A model generated the notes under the pieces. That model ran no database searches and was not told where the DNA came from. It saw only the letters and a program-made list of their open reading frames with translations. Position numbers and translations under genes: made by a program. Below are positions 12,167-22,401 of a stretch of DNA of 64,000 nt, one piece after another. This DNA comes from Rhipidocladum racemiflorum (Eukaryota; Streptophyta; Magnoliopsida; Poales; Poaceae): contig CM070580.1 of the NCBI GenBank assembly GCA_036346355.1, positions 31,330,874 to 31,394,873 of the forward strand, in the 5' to 3' direction. How positions within the stretch are numbered: position 1 is the first letter of the stretch; every line of letters begins with the position of its first letter.

Positions 12167-12780
12167 GTCAGATGACATAATTGTCATGTGACCACTGGCT
12201 TTAAACTTCAGTAAAACAGAATCCGGAAATGGCAAAGGAAGAGAGGGAAAAACAAACCTTTTTCCCTTCAAGAACCAATGACCATGTTGCATCCAATCAC
12301 CACACTGGATCTAGCTCGTCTTCTCTCTCTCTCTCTTTCTTTCTTTTTTTCTCTTTGAGGAGCTGGATCTAACTTTTCTTGAGCAGTACATAATAAAATT
12401 TGCTTGTACGTAGAGTTTACTGAACAAGGGAACAATGCATCACATGCTGCAATGCTGATGGGCTCAAACTCAACCCTGCTGCTGTCAACCTCGACCTATC
12501 AGGAAGCAGCCACATCAGCTTCTGCAGAGGAAGATCATAGCAGTGACCTTTTATCCATTTTCATGGCACAGTAAGGCAGTAACTAATTGCCTCTGATCAA
12601 TGATACATTGCCAATGAGTCAGGGGTAGAAATGTTAGAATCATACGCCTCTCTAAAAAAAATGGTAGGCCCAGCAAAAGCATGCCGTGAGCCCGTGAATG
12701 GGCTGCTGCGTGAAAATGTTTGTCTATCTCTGGTAGCCTTCGGATTGGTGTGTAGCCTGGGGCTACAGACCCATGCCAAG
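12167..12780. other. intergenic with a CT-rich tract
   Basis: A (CT)n/(T)n tract lies at about 12320-12356. Otherwise nothing coding or repetitive was recognised. Confidence 0.4.
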
Positions 12781-13244
12781 TTGGGATGTAAAAAAAACCT
12801 TAAGCTCGGTTCGGTTCAGACTCAGTTCGGATTCTGTTCGAACTCCAAATAAGCCGAACTCAAGCTCGATCTTGAACTCGCGAGCTTCACCGAACCGAGC
12901 TCGAATAGCTCGCGAGTCTACTCGGGCTTGGATCGAGCCTCTATGAACCGAGCTTACTCAAACTTTTTACCTCGAGCTCGGCTCAGTTCAGGCTTACTCG
13001 AACTTTTTACCGAGCTTACTCGAGCCGAGCTTAATCGAGCTTGTTACCGAGTTTACCAGGTTTGCCGAGCTTACGCGAGCCTATCGAACTTATTTGAGCT
13101 ATCATGCTTACCGAGCTCACTCGAGCCTGCTCGAGCTTGGACCGAGCCGAACTCGAGCCTAGATCAAGGCTCAGACCTCAACTCGAGCTCGACTCGAGCC
13201 TGGGAGCCCTAAGCCTGCTCAAGCTCGGTCCGTTTACAGCCCTA
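12781..13244. mobile_element. non-autonomous hAT element (CGAGC-rich)
   Basis: Perfect 8-base target duplication ATGCCAAG at 12773-12780 and 13245-13252. The left end is TTGGGATGTAAA and the inverted right end is TAGGGCTGTAAA. The 464 bp body is packed with ACTCGAGC/CGAGCTT words, probably subterminal transposase-binding repeats. It has no coding capacity: the open frames come from the repeats. Confidence 0.8.
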
Positions 13245-13311
13245 ATGCCAAGTAGTGTAATATACATACTAGAGGGGATAGTGCATTTCACCGCGCCACG
13301 TTGGATGTCAT

Positions 13312-13687
13312 TAGGCCTGCAAACGAGTCAAGCTTAAGCTTAATAAAAGCTCGAGCAGAACTCGAACGATCTAGAGTTGAGATTCGAGTCTAGACTCAAG
13401 CTCGAGTTCGACTCGAGTAAACTTGATAACGATAAACAATTCAATATGCACTATTTTTCAACAATAAAAAATGCTTAAGCTCGAACTCGATTCGAGTAAG
13501 CTCGGTAAAAATTAATATATAGTATTATTTAACAAATTATTAGTAAATTTATCAGGCTCGTGAGCTAGTCGAGCTCAGGATCAACCTCGAGTTTGACTTG
13601 TTTAGAGCTCGAACCGAGCTCAAATCGAGTATAGAGCGAACCGAGTTTGAGTAGCTCGCGAGGCTTGATTTTTTTTTTACAGCCCTA
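13312..13687. mobile_element. non-autonomous hAT element (CGAGC-rich)
   Basis: Same family as 12781-13244: left end TAGGCCTGCAAA, inverted right end TAGGGCTGTAAA, many AGCTCGA words. The 8-base flanks GATGTCAT and GGTGTCAG agree at six positions, which fits an older insertion. Confidence 0.7.
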
Positions 13688-13965
13688 GGTGTCAGGGTGG
13701 TTTGGGCTGCCTTCGCAGAAAACGACGGCGTGGCTAGGCTGAGGACCCGGCATTCTCTTCACTTATAAGATAGTAAATATTCATGATTGAGCATAAGCAA
13801 GCGAACAAAAAGTACATCAAACACTATAGCCTATTGTTTGGTGGATCTTATTATTTTGATGTTTTTTGTTTTGTACTCCTGCACGGATGGTTCTGGAACA
13901 TTGCTCATGGCCCTGGCCCCTGGGCCTGTCAACAAGCGAAGGCTAGGGCTGCGTAGTTAGGCTAC
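13688..13965. other. short spacer
   Basis: Nothing recognised. Confidence 0.3.
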
Positions 13966-14546
13966 CATGGTGAAAACAGTCTGGATATTTTTTTTCTAGT
14001 TTGATTTGAAATTGAATCAGACTAAAATTGGATTCGGAAAGAGATTTAACTATCTGACCGAATCCGGATGCTTGAATCCAGATTAGGAATTGGATTCAAG
14101 TAGTCAATATTCGGTAAATATGGAACATAAATTACATATCGGTTTTTTTATTCGGATATCCGGTAAGGCCCAATCCATTCATTACATATTTTCCATGACA
14201 GCCTATTTATCTTGACAATTAATTGGTTCTATTAATCCTCAATTACCATATTCTTTATATGATGTCTATTGAGTTTGATTAATATATAACTTGCTATTAT
14301 AGTTATGTATCCATATGGTTTGATTCAACGTATATTATTCTATCTATATATGTGTGCATTATTCATATATTTTTACCTATTTTCGATCCGAATCCGTCAC
14401 TTATCCGCCATGTGTCCATATTCCGAATAACTTGGATTCGTATCCGTATCCGGCTAACTTCTATCCGATTCCGAATCGAGAAAAAAAATGGGTTAGGATA
14501 AAAAAAAAGTAATATTCACCCGTATCTAATCTGTTTTCACCCTTAG
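13966..14546. mobile_element. Ac/Ds-like non-autonomous hAT element
   Basis: The left end CATGGTGAAAACAG and the inverted right end CTAAGGGTGAAAACAG resemble Ac/Ds termini. Both subterminal regions carry repeated ATCCG/TCCGAATCCG words, while the middle is AT-rich. I could not identify a convincing 8-base target duplication. Confidence 0.55.
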
Positions 14547-14592
14547 TTGCTGCGGTGTCGGTGCTGGGAGGAACAGTTTGGTAGGGTGCCCT

Positions 14593-14990
14593 TAGGGGTG
14601 GATAACGAGCCGACTCGGCTCAACTCGACTCGACTCGACTCGGTCAAACTCGTTAAGATAACGAGCCAGCTCGACTCGACTCGTTATCTTAACGAGCTCA
14701 AATCCCAGTTCGGCTCGACTCGTTAAACTCGCGAGTTGACTCGTTTAACTCGATATTGCCATCTAAGAGGAGGATTGCTGTTGAGACTATACAGTATGCC
14801 ATGTGTTATCATCTTCGCTTCACACATATACAGCTATACTTATCGATTTAGAGGACTCGTTAAACCCGCGAGTTGGCTCGTTTAACTCGTTATCTAAACG
14901 AGTTCAAATCACGCTTCGACTCGACTCGTTAAGAAACAAGTTCAAACCGAGCCGAGCCGAGCCGAGTTTGCGAGTACTCTCCCACCCCTA
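14593..14990. mobile_element. non-autonomous hAT element with perfect target duplication
   Basis: The 398 bp element has termini TAGGGGTGG...CCACCCCTA and the exact 8-base target duplication GGTGCCCT at 14585-14592 and 14991-14998. The body consists of CGACTCG/GAGCCGA words and GTTAACGAG-like inverted motifs. The terminus equals that of the hAT gene element at 11070 (TAGGGGTGG), so that family could have supplied the transposase. Confidence 0.88.
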
Positions 14991-15189
14991 GGTGCCCTTG
15001 GCGTCGCAGATGCTATGCCGTGGATCGACGGCACAAGGTACTACGCTGTGAGCAAAGAAGTGGAAATATAAGTTTGTTGTGTACGTCGAAATGGAAGTAT
15101 ATAAGTAGTCGGAGGGCGTACGTAGTGCTTCTGACGGTGGATTAGCATCATAGATCTATACTGATAATCTTTGAGTGCCTTTTTTTTTT

Positions 15190-15506
15190 GGGTTAATTGG
15201 ATATATGCCACTGCAGGAACCGTTTATTCGAGATTTGCCATCGTTCCTTTGCTTTTTCGAAAGATGCCATTATGAAACCGTGGTGATCCGAAATATGCCA
15301 CCGCAAGCGACACCTGTCCCCTCCGGTCAAACCGAGGGCACGACTCAGTCTCGTCGGACGATTTTACCCTCCGCACCGCACACATCCCTGGCTCGGTCGA
15401 ACCCGGTGAGTGTGCCCTCCCCCATTATCTCCCTCCCGCGCCACCCAAGCCACAAAGAACCCTAGGCGAGCGAATCCATGGCGGCGCCGTGATTCCCCAC
15501 CCAGCG
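15190..15506 (+). repeat. MULE left terminal inverted repeat
   Basis: Inverted copy of 19412-19733. It ends right at the start codon of the transposase gene, so the repeat should contain that gene's promoter and leader, as in maize MuDR. Confidence 0.85.
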
Positions 15507-18356
15507 ATGGCGAATGTGATGTCTGTGGCGGCAATGGACGCGGCTGTGCAACCTGGTATGGCCGCCGCCGCACCGTGTGCTTCAGAGAAGTAAGTGATTG
15601 TTGGCATGGTAGTTTCGAATGTTGGCGTGGTAATTTACTTGGTAGATTAGATGTAGTTTTGACTCTTTTGGGTTTTCTATAGGAGCGATGATTATTTGGA
15701 AAAGTTTAAGCGTAGTTATTCGGTGGAGGCCTTCTCCACAATAGAAGAAAGCGGTAGGAAGGTGTACACTAGGTCAACGGCGACATGGTTAACCGATGAG
15801 AAGGATATTAGCTTGTGGTCACTGAAGCAAGGTCTGGATAGGCATGTGAAATGGGGACCCAACCAAATGTGTCGTTTGTACTACTTTGACAGGCAGTGCG
15901 GTGAGGATGCTGAATTCACAGAGGATACTGATGTTAGGAGCTTGATTGAGATGTACAACATTGAGAAGGAAATCACTTTTATATGTTTTGTTCATGATGA
16001 TGGAGGACCAGATCCATTTGATAATGCAGAGGAGTATGTTGGTGTAGATGATGAAGACTTGTACAGGGGAAGCCTTGTAAACTTTGTGGAGGAACCCGCT
16101 TACATGGGTGAACCTAATATCTTTGAAATTTCTTGAAGCAGAGATGGCAGATGACGATCCTGAAGAGCTGAGAGTTACACATGATATTAGCAACCCAACT
16201 ATTGTAAAAAATGCTATGTTCCCTGATATAGTTGCCTTCAGAAAGGCTATTAGGCATTATGCAATACTGAATGATTTTGAAATAAATACAGTCAAGTCTG
16301 ACCAAAGTAGGTTTATTGGTGAATGCAAACATGTGGGCTGTTCTTGGAGAGTTCATGCTTCTAAAGTGCAGGATGGATGTGCCATTATGGTAAATCACCT
16401 TCCTGTGTGTGTGTGTGTGTGTCTGTATTATATGTTGCAATGTGCTAACATCTGTGTTTGTTGTATTTGTAGATCAAAACTCTTAACTCAAAGCACATTT
16501 GCCCTAGTACAAAGATGATGGATGGGAAGATGGCTACACAAGATTGGGTGGCAGACAGATTAGGGGACTGGTTGAGAAATAACCCAAATAAGGGGGCAAG
16601 AGAGGCTCAGATGAAGCTGCAGGATGAATACAAGATCAAGTTGGGCTATGGTAAGACATGGGCAGGTATGCAAATTGCACTTAGACAAATACATGGTGCA
16701 TATGAGGATAGCTTCCAAAGGCTTTTCAACTGGAAGGCTGAGATAGAACATAGGAGTCCAGGATCAATTGTAGAAATAGAACTGAAGAAGTATGGCAATA
16801 AGATGTGTTTCCACAGAATTTTTGTAGCATTTAAACCTTGCATAGATGGATTCTTGAGAGGCTGCAGGCCATACATTGGTGTGGATTCCACTAGCCTAAA
16901 TGGTACATATAAGGGACAACTAGCATCAGCAACATCTGTAGATGGTCATAACTGGCTTTTTTATGTTGCTTATGGTGTTTTTTATTCTGAAACTGAGGAC
17001 AACTGGACATGGTTCATGAACCAGTTGAATAAAGCTGTAGGAATGCCTGATGGTTTAGTGATATCTAGTGATGCATGTAAAGGGTTAGAGTCAGCTGTGA
17101 AAAATGTGTTCCCTAATGCTGAGCACAGAGAGTGCATGAGACATTTGTATAGTAATTTCATGAAAAAATTCCATGGCAAGGTCTACACAGATCACTTATA
17201 TCCTGCTGCTAGGTCCTACACAGATTCTAGATTTCGGGCACATGTCCAAAATTTTTGAACACCGCCCGAGATCTTGTAGATTATTTGCAGAGGCATCACC
17301 ATGGTTTGTGGTATAGATGTGGTTTCTCGAGCTTAGCAAAGTGGATTACCTCACAAATAACATATCGAGAGCTTCAATAACCAAATAAAGGACTTCAAGG
17401 GCCTGCACCTTCATCAACTTGTGGATAGAATAAGAGAGTTGATAATGACCAAGTTCGCTGTTAGGAGGAGTATTGGCAGGTCAATGGAAGGAGTGATCCT
17501 TCCTAATGTGATGAAGGAGCTGTTTGTGGTAAGCAAGCAAGCTGGACTTGCTCATGCAAAGATCACCAGGACTGATGATACTGAGGCAGAGGTCACATTT
17601 GAGAATGAGCTGTTCGATAGAAGGCACTCTGTGAAGTTACATGAGAGGCACTGTACATGTAGGCAATGGCAAGTGTCGGGGAAGCCTTGTAAACATGCAA
17701 TGGCATTCATCTGTTCCATTCGTGGAGCAAATATAGAGGATCATGTGGACAGCTACTACTCAATTGAGAGGTTCAAAGAAGCTTATGAAGGTATTATCCC
17801 CACCATGACAGACATGACTCAGTGGAAGCACGTCGATGTTGGGCATAAGGTGCATCCACCAAAGCGAGAAGAGGGTGGCGAGGCAGGCCAAGGAAGCAGA
17901 GGCTGAGAAGTTTCCTCGATCCAACCAAGAGAAGGGTTAGGTGCAAAAGGTGTGGTGCCACTGGACACCTACAAAAAACATGCAAATTTGAAGAGGTAAT
18001 GACCACTTCTGAACAACCTGAAAGCTCCGTGAAGAGGTAATGTTATGCATTTCCTTGCATATGGTTGTTAGGTGCATTACAGATGTCATTGCTGTCTATA
18101 TGCATATCCCTTGTTTTTTTGCAGGAAAATGGCTCCCAGGAAAAAGAAGGCTCCCAGGAAAAAGAAGGCTAAGGGAGCAGAGGTTGATGCAAGCAACACA
18201 CCAAGGAAGATGCCGGCATCTGAGGATGTTGCAATGACCACACCAAGCAAAAGAGCATCACCAAGCAAGACATCATCACCAAGCAAGACAGCATCAAAGA
18301 AGACCCCTGTCAAGAACAAGTGGACAGACTGGAGTAGGCAGAATATGAGGATGTAG
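15507..18356 (+). pseudogene. MuDR-type MULE transposase, frameshifted
   Basis: Exons can be placed at 15507-15589, 15683-16389, 16473-18036 and 18125-18356, all with GT-AG introns; the second intron holds a (GT)n run. Domains in order are the MuDR N-terminal domain (about 15700-16030), a second N-terminal block with C-x4-C-x-W (about 16150-16390), and the MULE DDE domain at about 16850-17180 (IGVDS, SETEDNW, VISSDACKGLE). A SWIM zinc finger (CTCRQWQ...CKHA) follows at about 17650-17710, a CCHC knuckle (CKRCGATGHLQKTC) at about 17943-17984, and a lysine-rich tail with repeated PRKKK. The frame is broken near 16132, 17255, 17330, 17365 and 17862. The catalytic region itself is uninterrupted, but no full protein can be made. 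Confidence 0.88.
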
Positions 18357-18361
18357 TCTGT

Positions 18362-18639
18362 GTCACCTGATGCATGCACTTTTGTAATCTGCTTGTTGTT
18401 AGTCTTTTGTTGCAATTTCTGCTTGTTGTTAGTCTTTTGTAATCTATGGAGAATGTCAAGAACAACATCTGTGTTACCTGATGGTGTGAAATATGAATGG
18501 GTCACCTGATGCATGCACTTTTGTAATCTGCTTGTTGTTAGTCTTTTGTTGCAATTTCTGCTTGTTGTTAGTCTTTTGTAATCTATGGAGAATGTCAAGA
18601 ACAACATCTGTGTTACCTGATGGTGTGAAATATGAATGG
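18362..18639. repeat. 139-bp tandem duplication in the MULE
   Basis: Two adjacent, nearly identical 139-base units start at 18362 and 18501, each beginning GTCACCTGATGCATGC. They lie just behind the transposase stop codon. Confidence 0.85.
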
Positions 18640-18721
18640 GTTGATACCTGATTGCATTTCGGTTAATGTTAGTTTCATTTCTGAATGTGTTACCTGATTG
18701 CATGTTAATTGCAATTTCTGG

Positions 18722-18877
18722 AAGCAACCAACCAACTGCTAGAACATATATCTCAGAAACAAAAGGTTCTGATACATAGAAGGAACCATGTAGTTTCGAA
18801 AGCAACCAACCAACTGCTACAACATATATCTCAGAAACAAAAGGTTCTGATACATAAGAAGGAACCATGCTATTTCA
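18722..18877. repeat. 78-bp tandem duplication in the MULE
   Basis: Two 78-base units start at 18722 and 18800 (AAGCAACCAACCAACTGCTA), between the 3' ends of the two convergent genes. Confidence 0.8.
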
Positions 18878-18977
18878 TTTCTGAAAGTTTCTTGGCTACT
18901 TCAAAGTAATCGCTACAACAATTGACATTACGAAACAAGAGAAAAAATCCACATTCCTACAATATTCTTCATCCGGT

Positions 18978-19389
18978 TTACATTGCAATCAATTCTTCAT
19001 TCTGCTTCTTCAATGCACTGACATCGACACAGAGTTGCTTGAAATCCACACAACCTTCAATCGAGCCATGCTCTGCTAGATTTCGCGTTGTACTAGATTC
19101 ATCCTCCCACATGAAAAAGTTGCACACATCATTGCTCTGCAATCCTCAATAGCAACAAAATACAATCAAAACGATGGGAATCAAGTCAACAACTCAGCAA
19201 GCAATGAAGTTGAAGACTAACCGGGGAATTGTTCTTGCACTTCAAGAAATACCTACCAGGATTTCTTTCACTCCTGCTCCTTAGCCTAAGCACTGGAATC
19301 TTGCAACGCGGGCAGTCAAATGTTGCGCTGTTAGGAACGTACCTGTCAACCCCGTACGACCCCGAAGACCAAGACCTTGCGGAGTCCAT
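18978..19389 (-). CDS. GRF-type zinc-finger protein carried by the MULE
   Basis: Two exons, 19389-19222 and 19136-18978, are joined by an 85-base GT-AG intron and encode 108 residues without interruption. Residues 24-67 form a GRF zinc finger: C26-x2-C29, the NPGRYF segment at 43-48, C51 and C61, then FFMWED at 63-68. Residues about 85-108 are rich in K, E and L and may form a short coiled coil. GRF fingers bind single-stranded nucleic acid in proteins such as APE2 and topoisomerase III. A link to transposition is inferred from its place in the element. The start codon was chosen because it is the only ATG close upstream and lies about 20 bases inside the inner end of the right terminal repeat. 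It occupies the position of mudrB in maize MuDR, with no visible similarity to MURB. Confidence 0.75.
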
Positions 19390-19411
19390 GAGGCAACCTG
19401 CTCGTCGCCGG

Positions 19412-19733
19412 CGCTGGGTGGGGAATCTCGTCGCCGCAATCGGATTTGCTCGCCTAGGGTTCTTGGTGCCTTGTGTGGCGCGGGAGGGAGACAATGGGTG
19501 CTCGTCTAGGGTTCTTCCGGGTTCGACCGAGCCAGGGATGTGTGCGGTGCGGAGGGTAAAATCGTCCGACGAGACTGAGTCGTGCCCTCGGTTTGACCGG
19601 AGGGGACAGGTGTCGCTTGCGGTGGCATATTTCGGATAACCAGGGTTTTATAATGGCATCTTTCGAAAAAGCAAAGGAACGATGGCAAATCTCGAATAAA
19701 CGGTTCCTGCAGTGGCATATATCCAATTAACCC
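19412..19733 (-). repeat. MULE right terminal inverted repeat
   Basis: Inverted copy of 15190-15506. The GRF gene starts just inside it, so both genes of the element appear to use the same promoter sequence. Confidence 0.85.
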
Positions 19734-19742
19734 TTTTTTTTT

Positions 19743-20039
19743 ATCTTTGTCGTTCGTTTAATCGTCGGAGTATAACGCGTTTTTCGCAATCATTTTCCGG
19801 GGAAAATACGGGTAATGTAATTCGTATCTCCTGAAAAGTTAATCTTGGAGGAATTCTTAAGACGATGGGGGCAAGTGAAGCTAAGTACGATTCATGGCCG
19901 GTTGGAGCCGAGCACTGGATGTGGATGATATACAATTTATTCAGAAGACACGTGGATATATTTGCTGCACAGGTCTTGGAGCTCTCGGATTCATCGGACT
20001 ACGCAAACCTCCTGAGACAAATATCTATGGCACATGCTG
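19743..20039 (+). other. spacer with a 61-codon open frame of unknown meaning
   Basis: An open frame at 19865-20050 reads MGASEAKYDSWPVG and onward with mixed composition. It resembles nothing I know and runs into the next hAT element, so I do not call it a gene. Confidence 0.25.
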
Positions 20040-20047
20040 TCCATGTA

Positions 20048-20378
20048 TAGGGTTGTAAAAAAAACTCGAGTTTGCGAGTTACTCGAGCTCGGTTTGGTTC
20101 AGGCTCGATTCGAGCTTCAAATGAGCTAAACTCGAATTCGATCTCGATCTCGAGCTCGCGAGTTTCACCGACCCTAGCTCGAATAGCTTGCGAGCCTACT
20201 CAAGCTTGGATCAAACCTCCGTGAACCGAGCTTACTCGAGTTTGTTACCAGCTTACCAGGTTTACCGAGCTTACACGAGCCTACCGAGCTTATTTGAGTT
20301 TATCATGCTTACCGAGCTTACTCGAGCTCGAGCCAGGGAGCTCCAAGCCCGCTCGAGTTCGGCCTGTTTACAGCCCTA
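20048..20378. mobile_element. non-autonomous hAT element (CGAGC-rich)
   Basis: Same family as 12781-13244: left end TAGGGTTGTAAA, inverted right end TAGGGCTGTAAA, body of ACTCGAGC words. Flanks TCCATGTA and TCCACGTC match at six of eight positions. Confidence 0.72.
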
Positions 20379-20454
20379 TCCACGTCAGTGTATGGGCAGA
20401 GGATTTTTTTTGGGTGAAGGAAGCAGCTATCTGGAGGATGCGATGAGGTAATGT

Positions 20455-20876
20455 AACCATAGTTATTAACATCGGTACATATCAATCGGTATGTACCATT
20501 TTGACACCTAAACCGGCATGAAATAGTCATACGTACCATACTAGCTTTGATACCGCTCAATACCGATCATACCAATCCGATACCGATCAATACCGACCCA
20601 ATACCGGTTATACCAGCCATGCCGATGGAATTACTAATATTGTCAATTGAACTATATGTTATATTTGATAGTACTACTATGTATTTAGAGTAATATTATA
20701 AGTGAATTTTGGTGTACATATAATTAAAACATATGTATACTTATAAATATATACTATTATACTAAATACGAAATAGTACATCGATATAGATCAGTACCAG
20801 AGTGTATCATTTTAAGAGCCAAACCGTATAACATCCGGTACGGTATTGACAAGTTTAAATGTAACTATAGCAACGT
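20455..20876. repeat. dispersed AT-rich repeat with ACCGGTA/ATACCG words
   Basis: This stretch aligns with 45471-45775 over most of its length, including ATTTGATAGTACTACTATG and the ending TATTGACAAGTTTAA. It is non-coding with many ATACCG words. Its ends (CCATAGTTA and inverted CTATAGTTA) hint at a small DNA transposon, but no target duplication is convincing. Confidence 0.6.
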
Positions 20877-20889
20877 CCATGTGGCACGC

Positions 20890-21005
20890 GCCACATGAGA
20901 GCACGCGAGCCACGCCAGCATCGGCGGCCACGCAGGCCATTCGCGCCAGCCTGGCGCGACCAGGGCAGGCACTCGCGCCACCCTGGCGCGGGCAGCGGGC
21001 AGCCG
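20890..21005. repeat. GC-rich palindrome block 1
   Basis: Imperfect palindromes of the form CGCGCCA-nnn-TGGCGCG occur at about 20949-20968 and 20971-20990, followed by GGCAGCGGGCAGC. The inverse arrangement appears at 22025-22185. Confidence 0.6.
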
Positions 21006-22024
21006 ACGAGGATTTTGATCGGGCGGGCAGATAAGGATTTAGATAGTACTACAAGCTAGCTAACTGCTGATAATTGACAGCGAATACCAATATTGATTCC
21101 ACTAAGTTTTGGCAGGGGCTTTCTAAACCTACAGTGTAACATACTTATATACAACATCTATCCTCAACAGCAATATTTCATCTCAATACCATTTTGTCTG
21201 TTCATAAACCAAGTATACTTGCGGTACATCAGGCATGCCATGCAATCATTGCAGCCCATCCATGAGATGTTAAAGTCTAACACTTTCATAGCCCACACAT
21301 TTTTTTCTTCCAAATCTAGCTCCCTACGAATATAATTACAAAACAATCTCCTCTATATGAAAAAAAAATTATATGACATTCGTTGTCTTGTACTACCCCT
21401 TGTAAAAACTGAAGCAAATAATACATCGGTAGATATTAAGCAAGTTGTTTAATTAAGGAGAATTATTAATTAGTTAAAAGTGATTACTTCGTGGATTTGA
21501 TTGGCATCTTCATGGCCTAATGCTAATCTTGCCGCGGCACAGGAGAGCAACGATCATTTTTTTTTCACTTTTTTTTGGAGGGGATTGAAAAAAAGGTACG
21601 TGAGGAGTGAATGGTGTGCATATATGAACTTGCATGCTACAGTACTAGCTTTGTCCAGGACCAACAGTACTACTAAAATATGGTCTTACCGAAACTATCG
21701 TAACACCGTTCCTCTAGGATATAGTCATATAGACCAGGAATTATAGCGCCAATATACACAATGCTTAAGGTTTGTTCAACACAGTGTGCAGTGAATGGAC
21801 ACTAACAAGTACCAGAGTAAAAGCCAGAGTGTGAGACAACAAATGCTGGATTAATTCTTGATAAGCACAAGTCTAGTGCAAAAGTACAAACGTAACCAAT
21901 CATCTAGGATGGATTCAAGCGGTTGTTCTACAACGCCTGCAATAACAAGGCTCCAAATTAGCACCTTGTACTGCACTAAATTTAGCAACACAGTCCAGTC
22001 ATGCATCATTGCACAGCAAACTAA
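21006..22024. other. intergenic, nothing recognised
   Basis: AT-rich sequence between two inverted palindrome blocks. If the blocks are termini of one element this would be its body, but no coding domain is visible. Confidence 0.35.
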
Positions 22025-22185
22025 ACTGCCCGCCCGCTGCCCGCGTCCTGGTCGCGCCAGGGTGGCGCGAGACGTGCCCCCGGTCGCGCCACGTGGATGT
22101 GTCGCGCCAGCGTGGCGCGATTGCCCGACTGTCGCGCTGGCGTGGCACGATTGGGTGCTTTCGCGCCACCGTGTCGCGATTGTAG
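22025..22185. repeat. GC-rich palindrome block 2
   Basis: At least four imperfect palindromes of the type TCGCGCCA-nnn-TGGCGCGA lie in tandem at about 22052-22180, preceded by CTGCCCGCCCGCTGCCCGC, which is inverse to the end of block 1. Confidence 0.65.
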
Positions 22186-22401
22186 GTTAGTTTTGTAAAA
22201 ATAAAAAAATCAAGTATATTTTTGTAATACAGGAATAAAAAATGATTATCTATAAAAATAATTCGATAAATGTAGCTGTAGGGTGGATTGGAGTGGTAGT
22301 CTGTTCTGTTATGTACGGTGCAATATGTAATCTGGCCTGCTCTTCTGTGAAATGTTGTTTCTGTACGTTGGTCAGAATTGGTAAATACTAAGCATGGTAA
22401 C

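Larger units (their letters stand above)
15190..19733. mobile_element. complete MULE with two convergent genes
   Basis: The element is 4544 bp, bounded by long inverted repeats starting GGGTTAATTGGATATATGCC. The first 217 bases of each end differ at about three positions, and homology goes on to roughly 320 bases. The flanks are nine T on each side (15181-15189, 19734-19742), matching the 9-base target duplication of Mutator-like elements, though a poly-T target makes this weaker evidence. Inside are a MuDR-type transposase gene on the plus strand and a GRF zinc-finger gene on the minus strand, facing each other. Confidence 0.9.

Noticed and set aside
12928..13337. Open frames rich in Ser/Arg/Leu/Glu
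   Set aside because: Translated CGAGC repeats of a small hAT element.
18086..18868. 260-codon minus-strand frame in the MULE
   Set aside because: It is antisense to the transposase tail and runs through the tandem repeats, which explains its repeated peptide blocks.
19865..20050. 61-codon frame between the MULE and an hAT element
   Set aside because: Too short, no known relative, and its end lies in the transposon.
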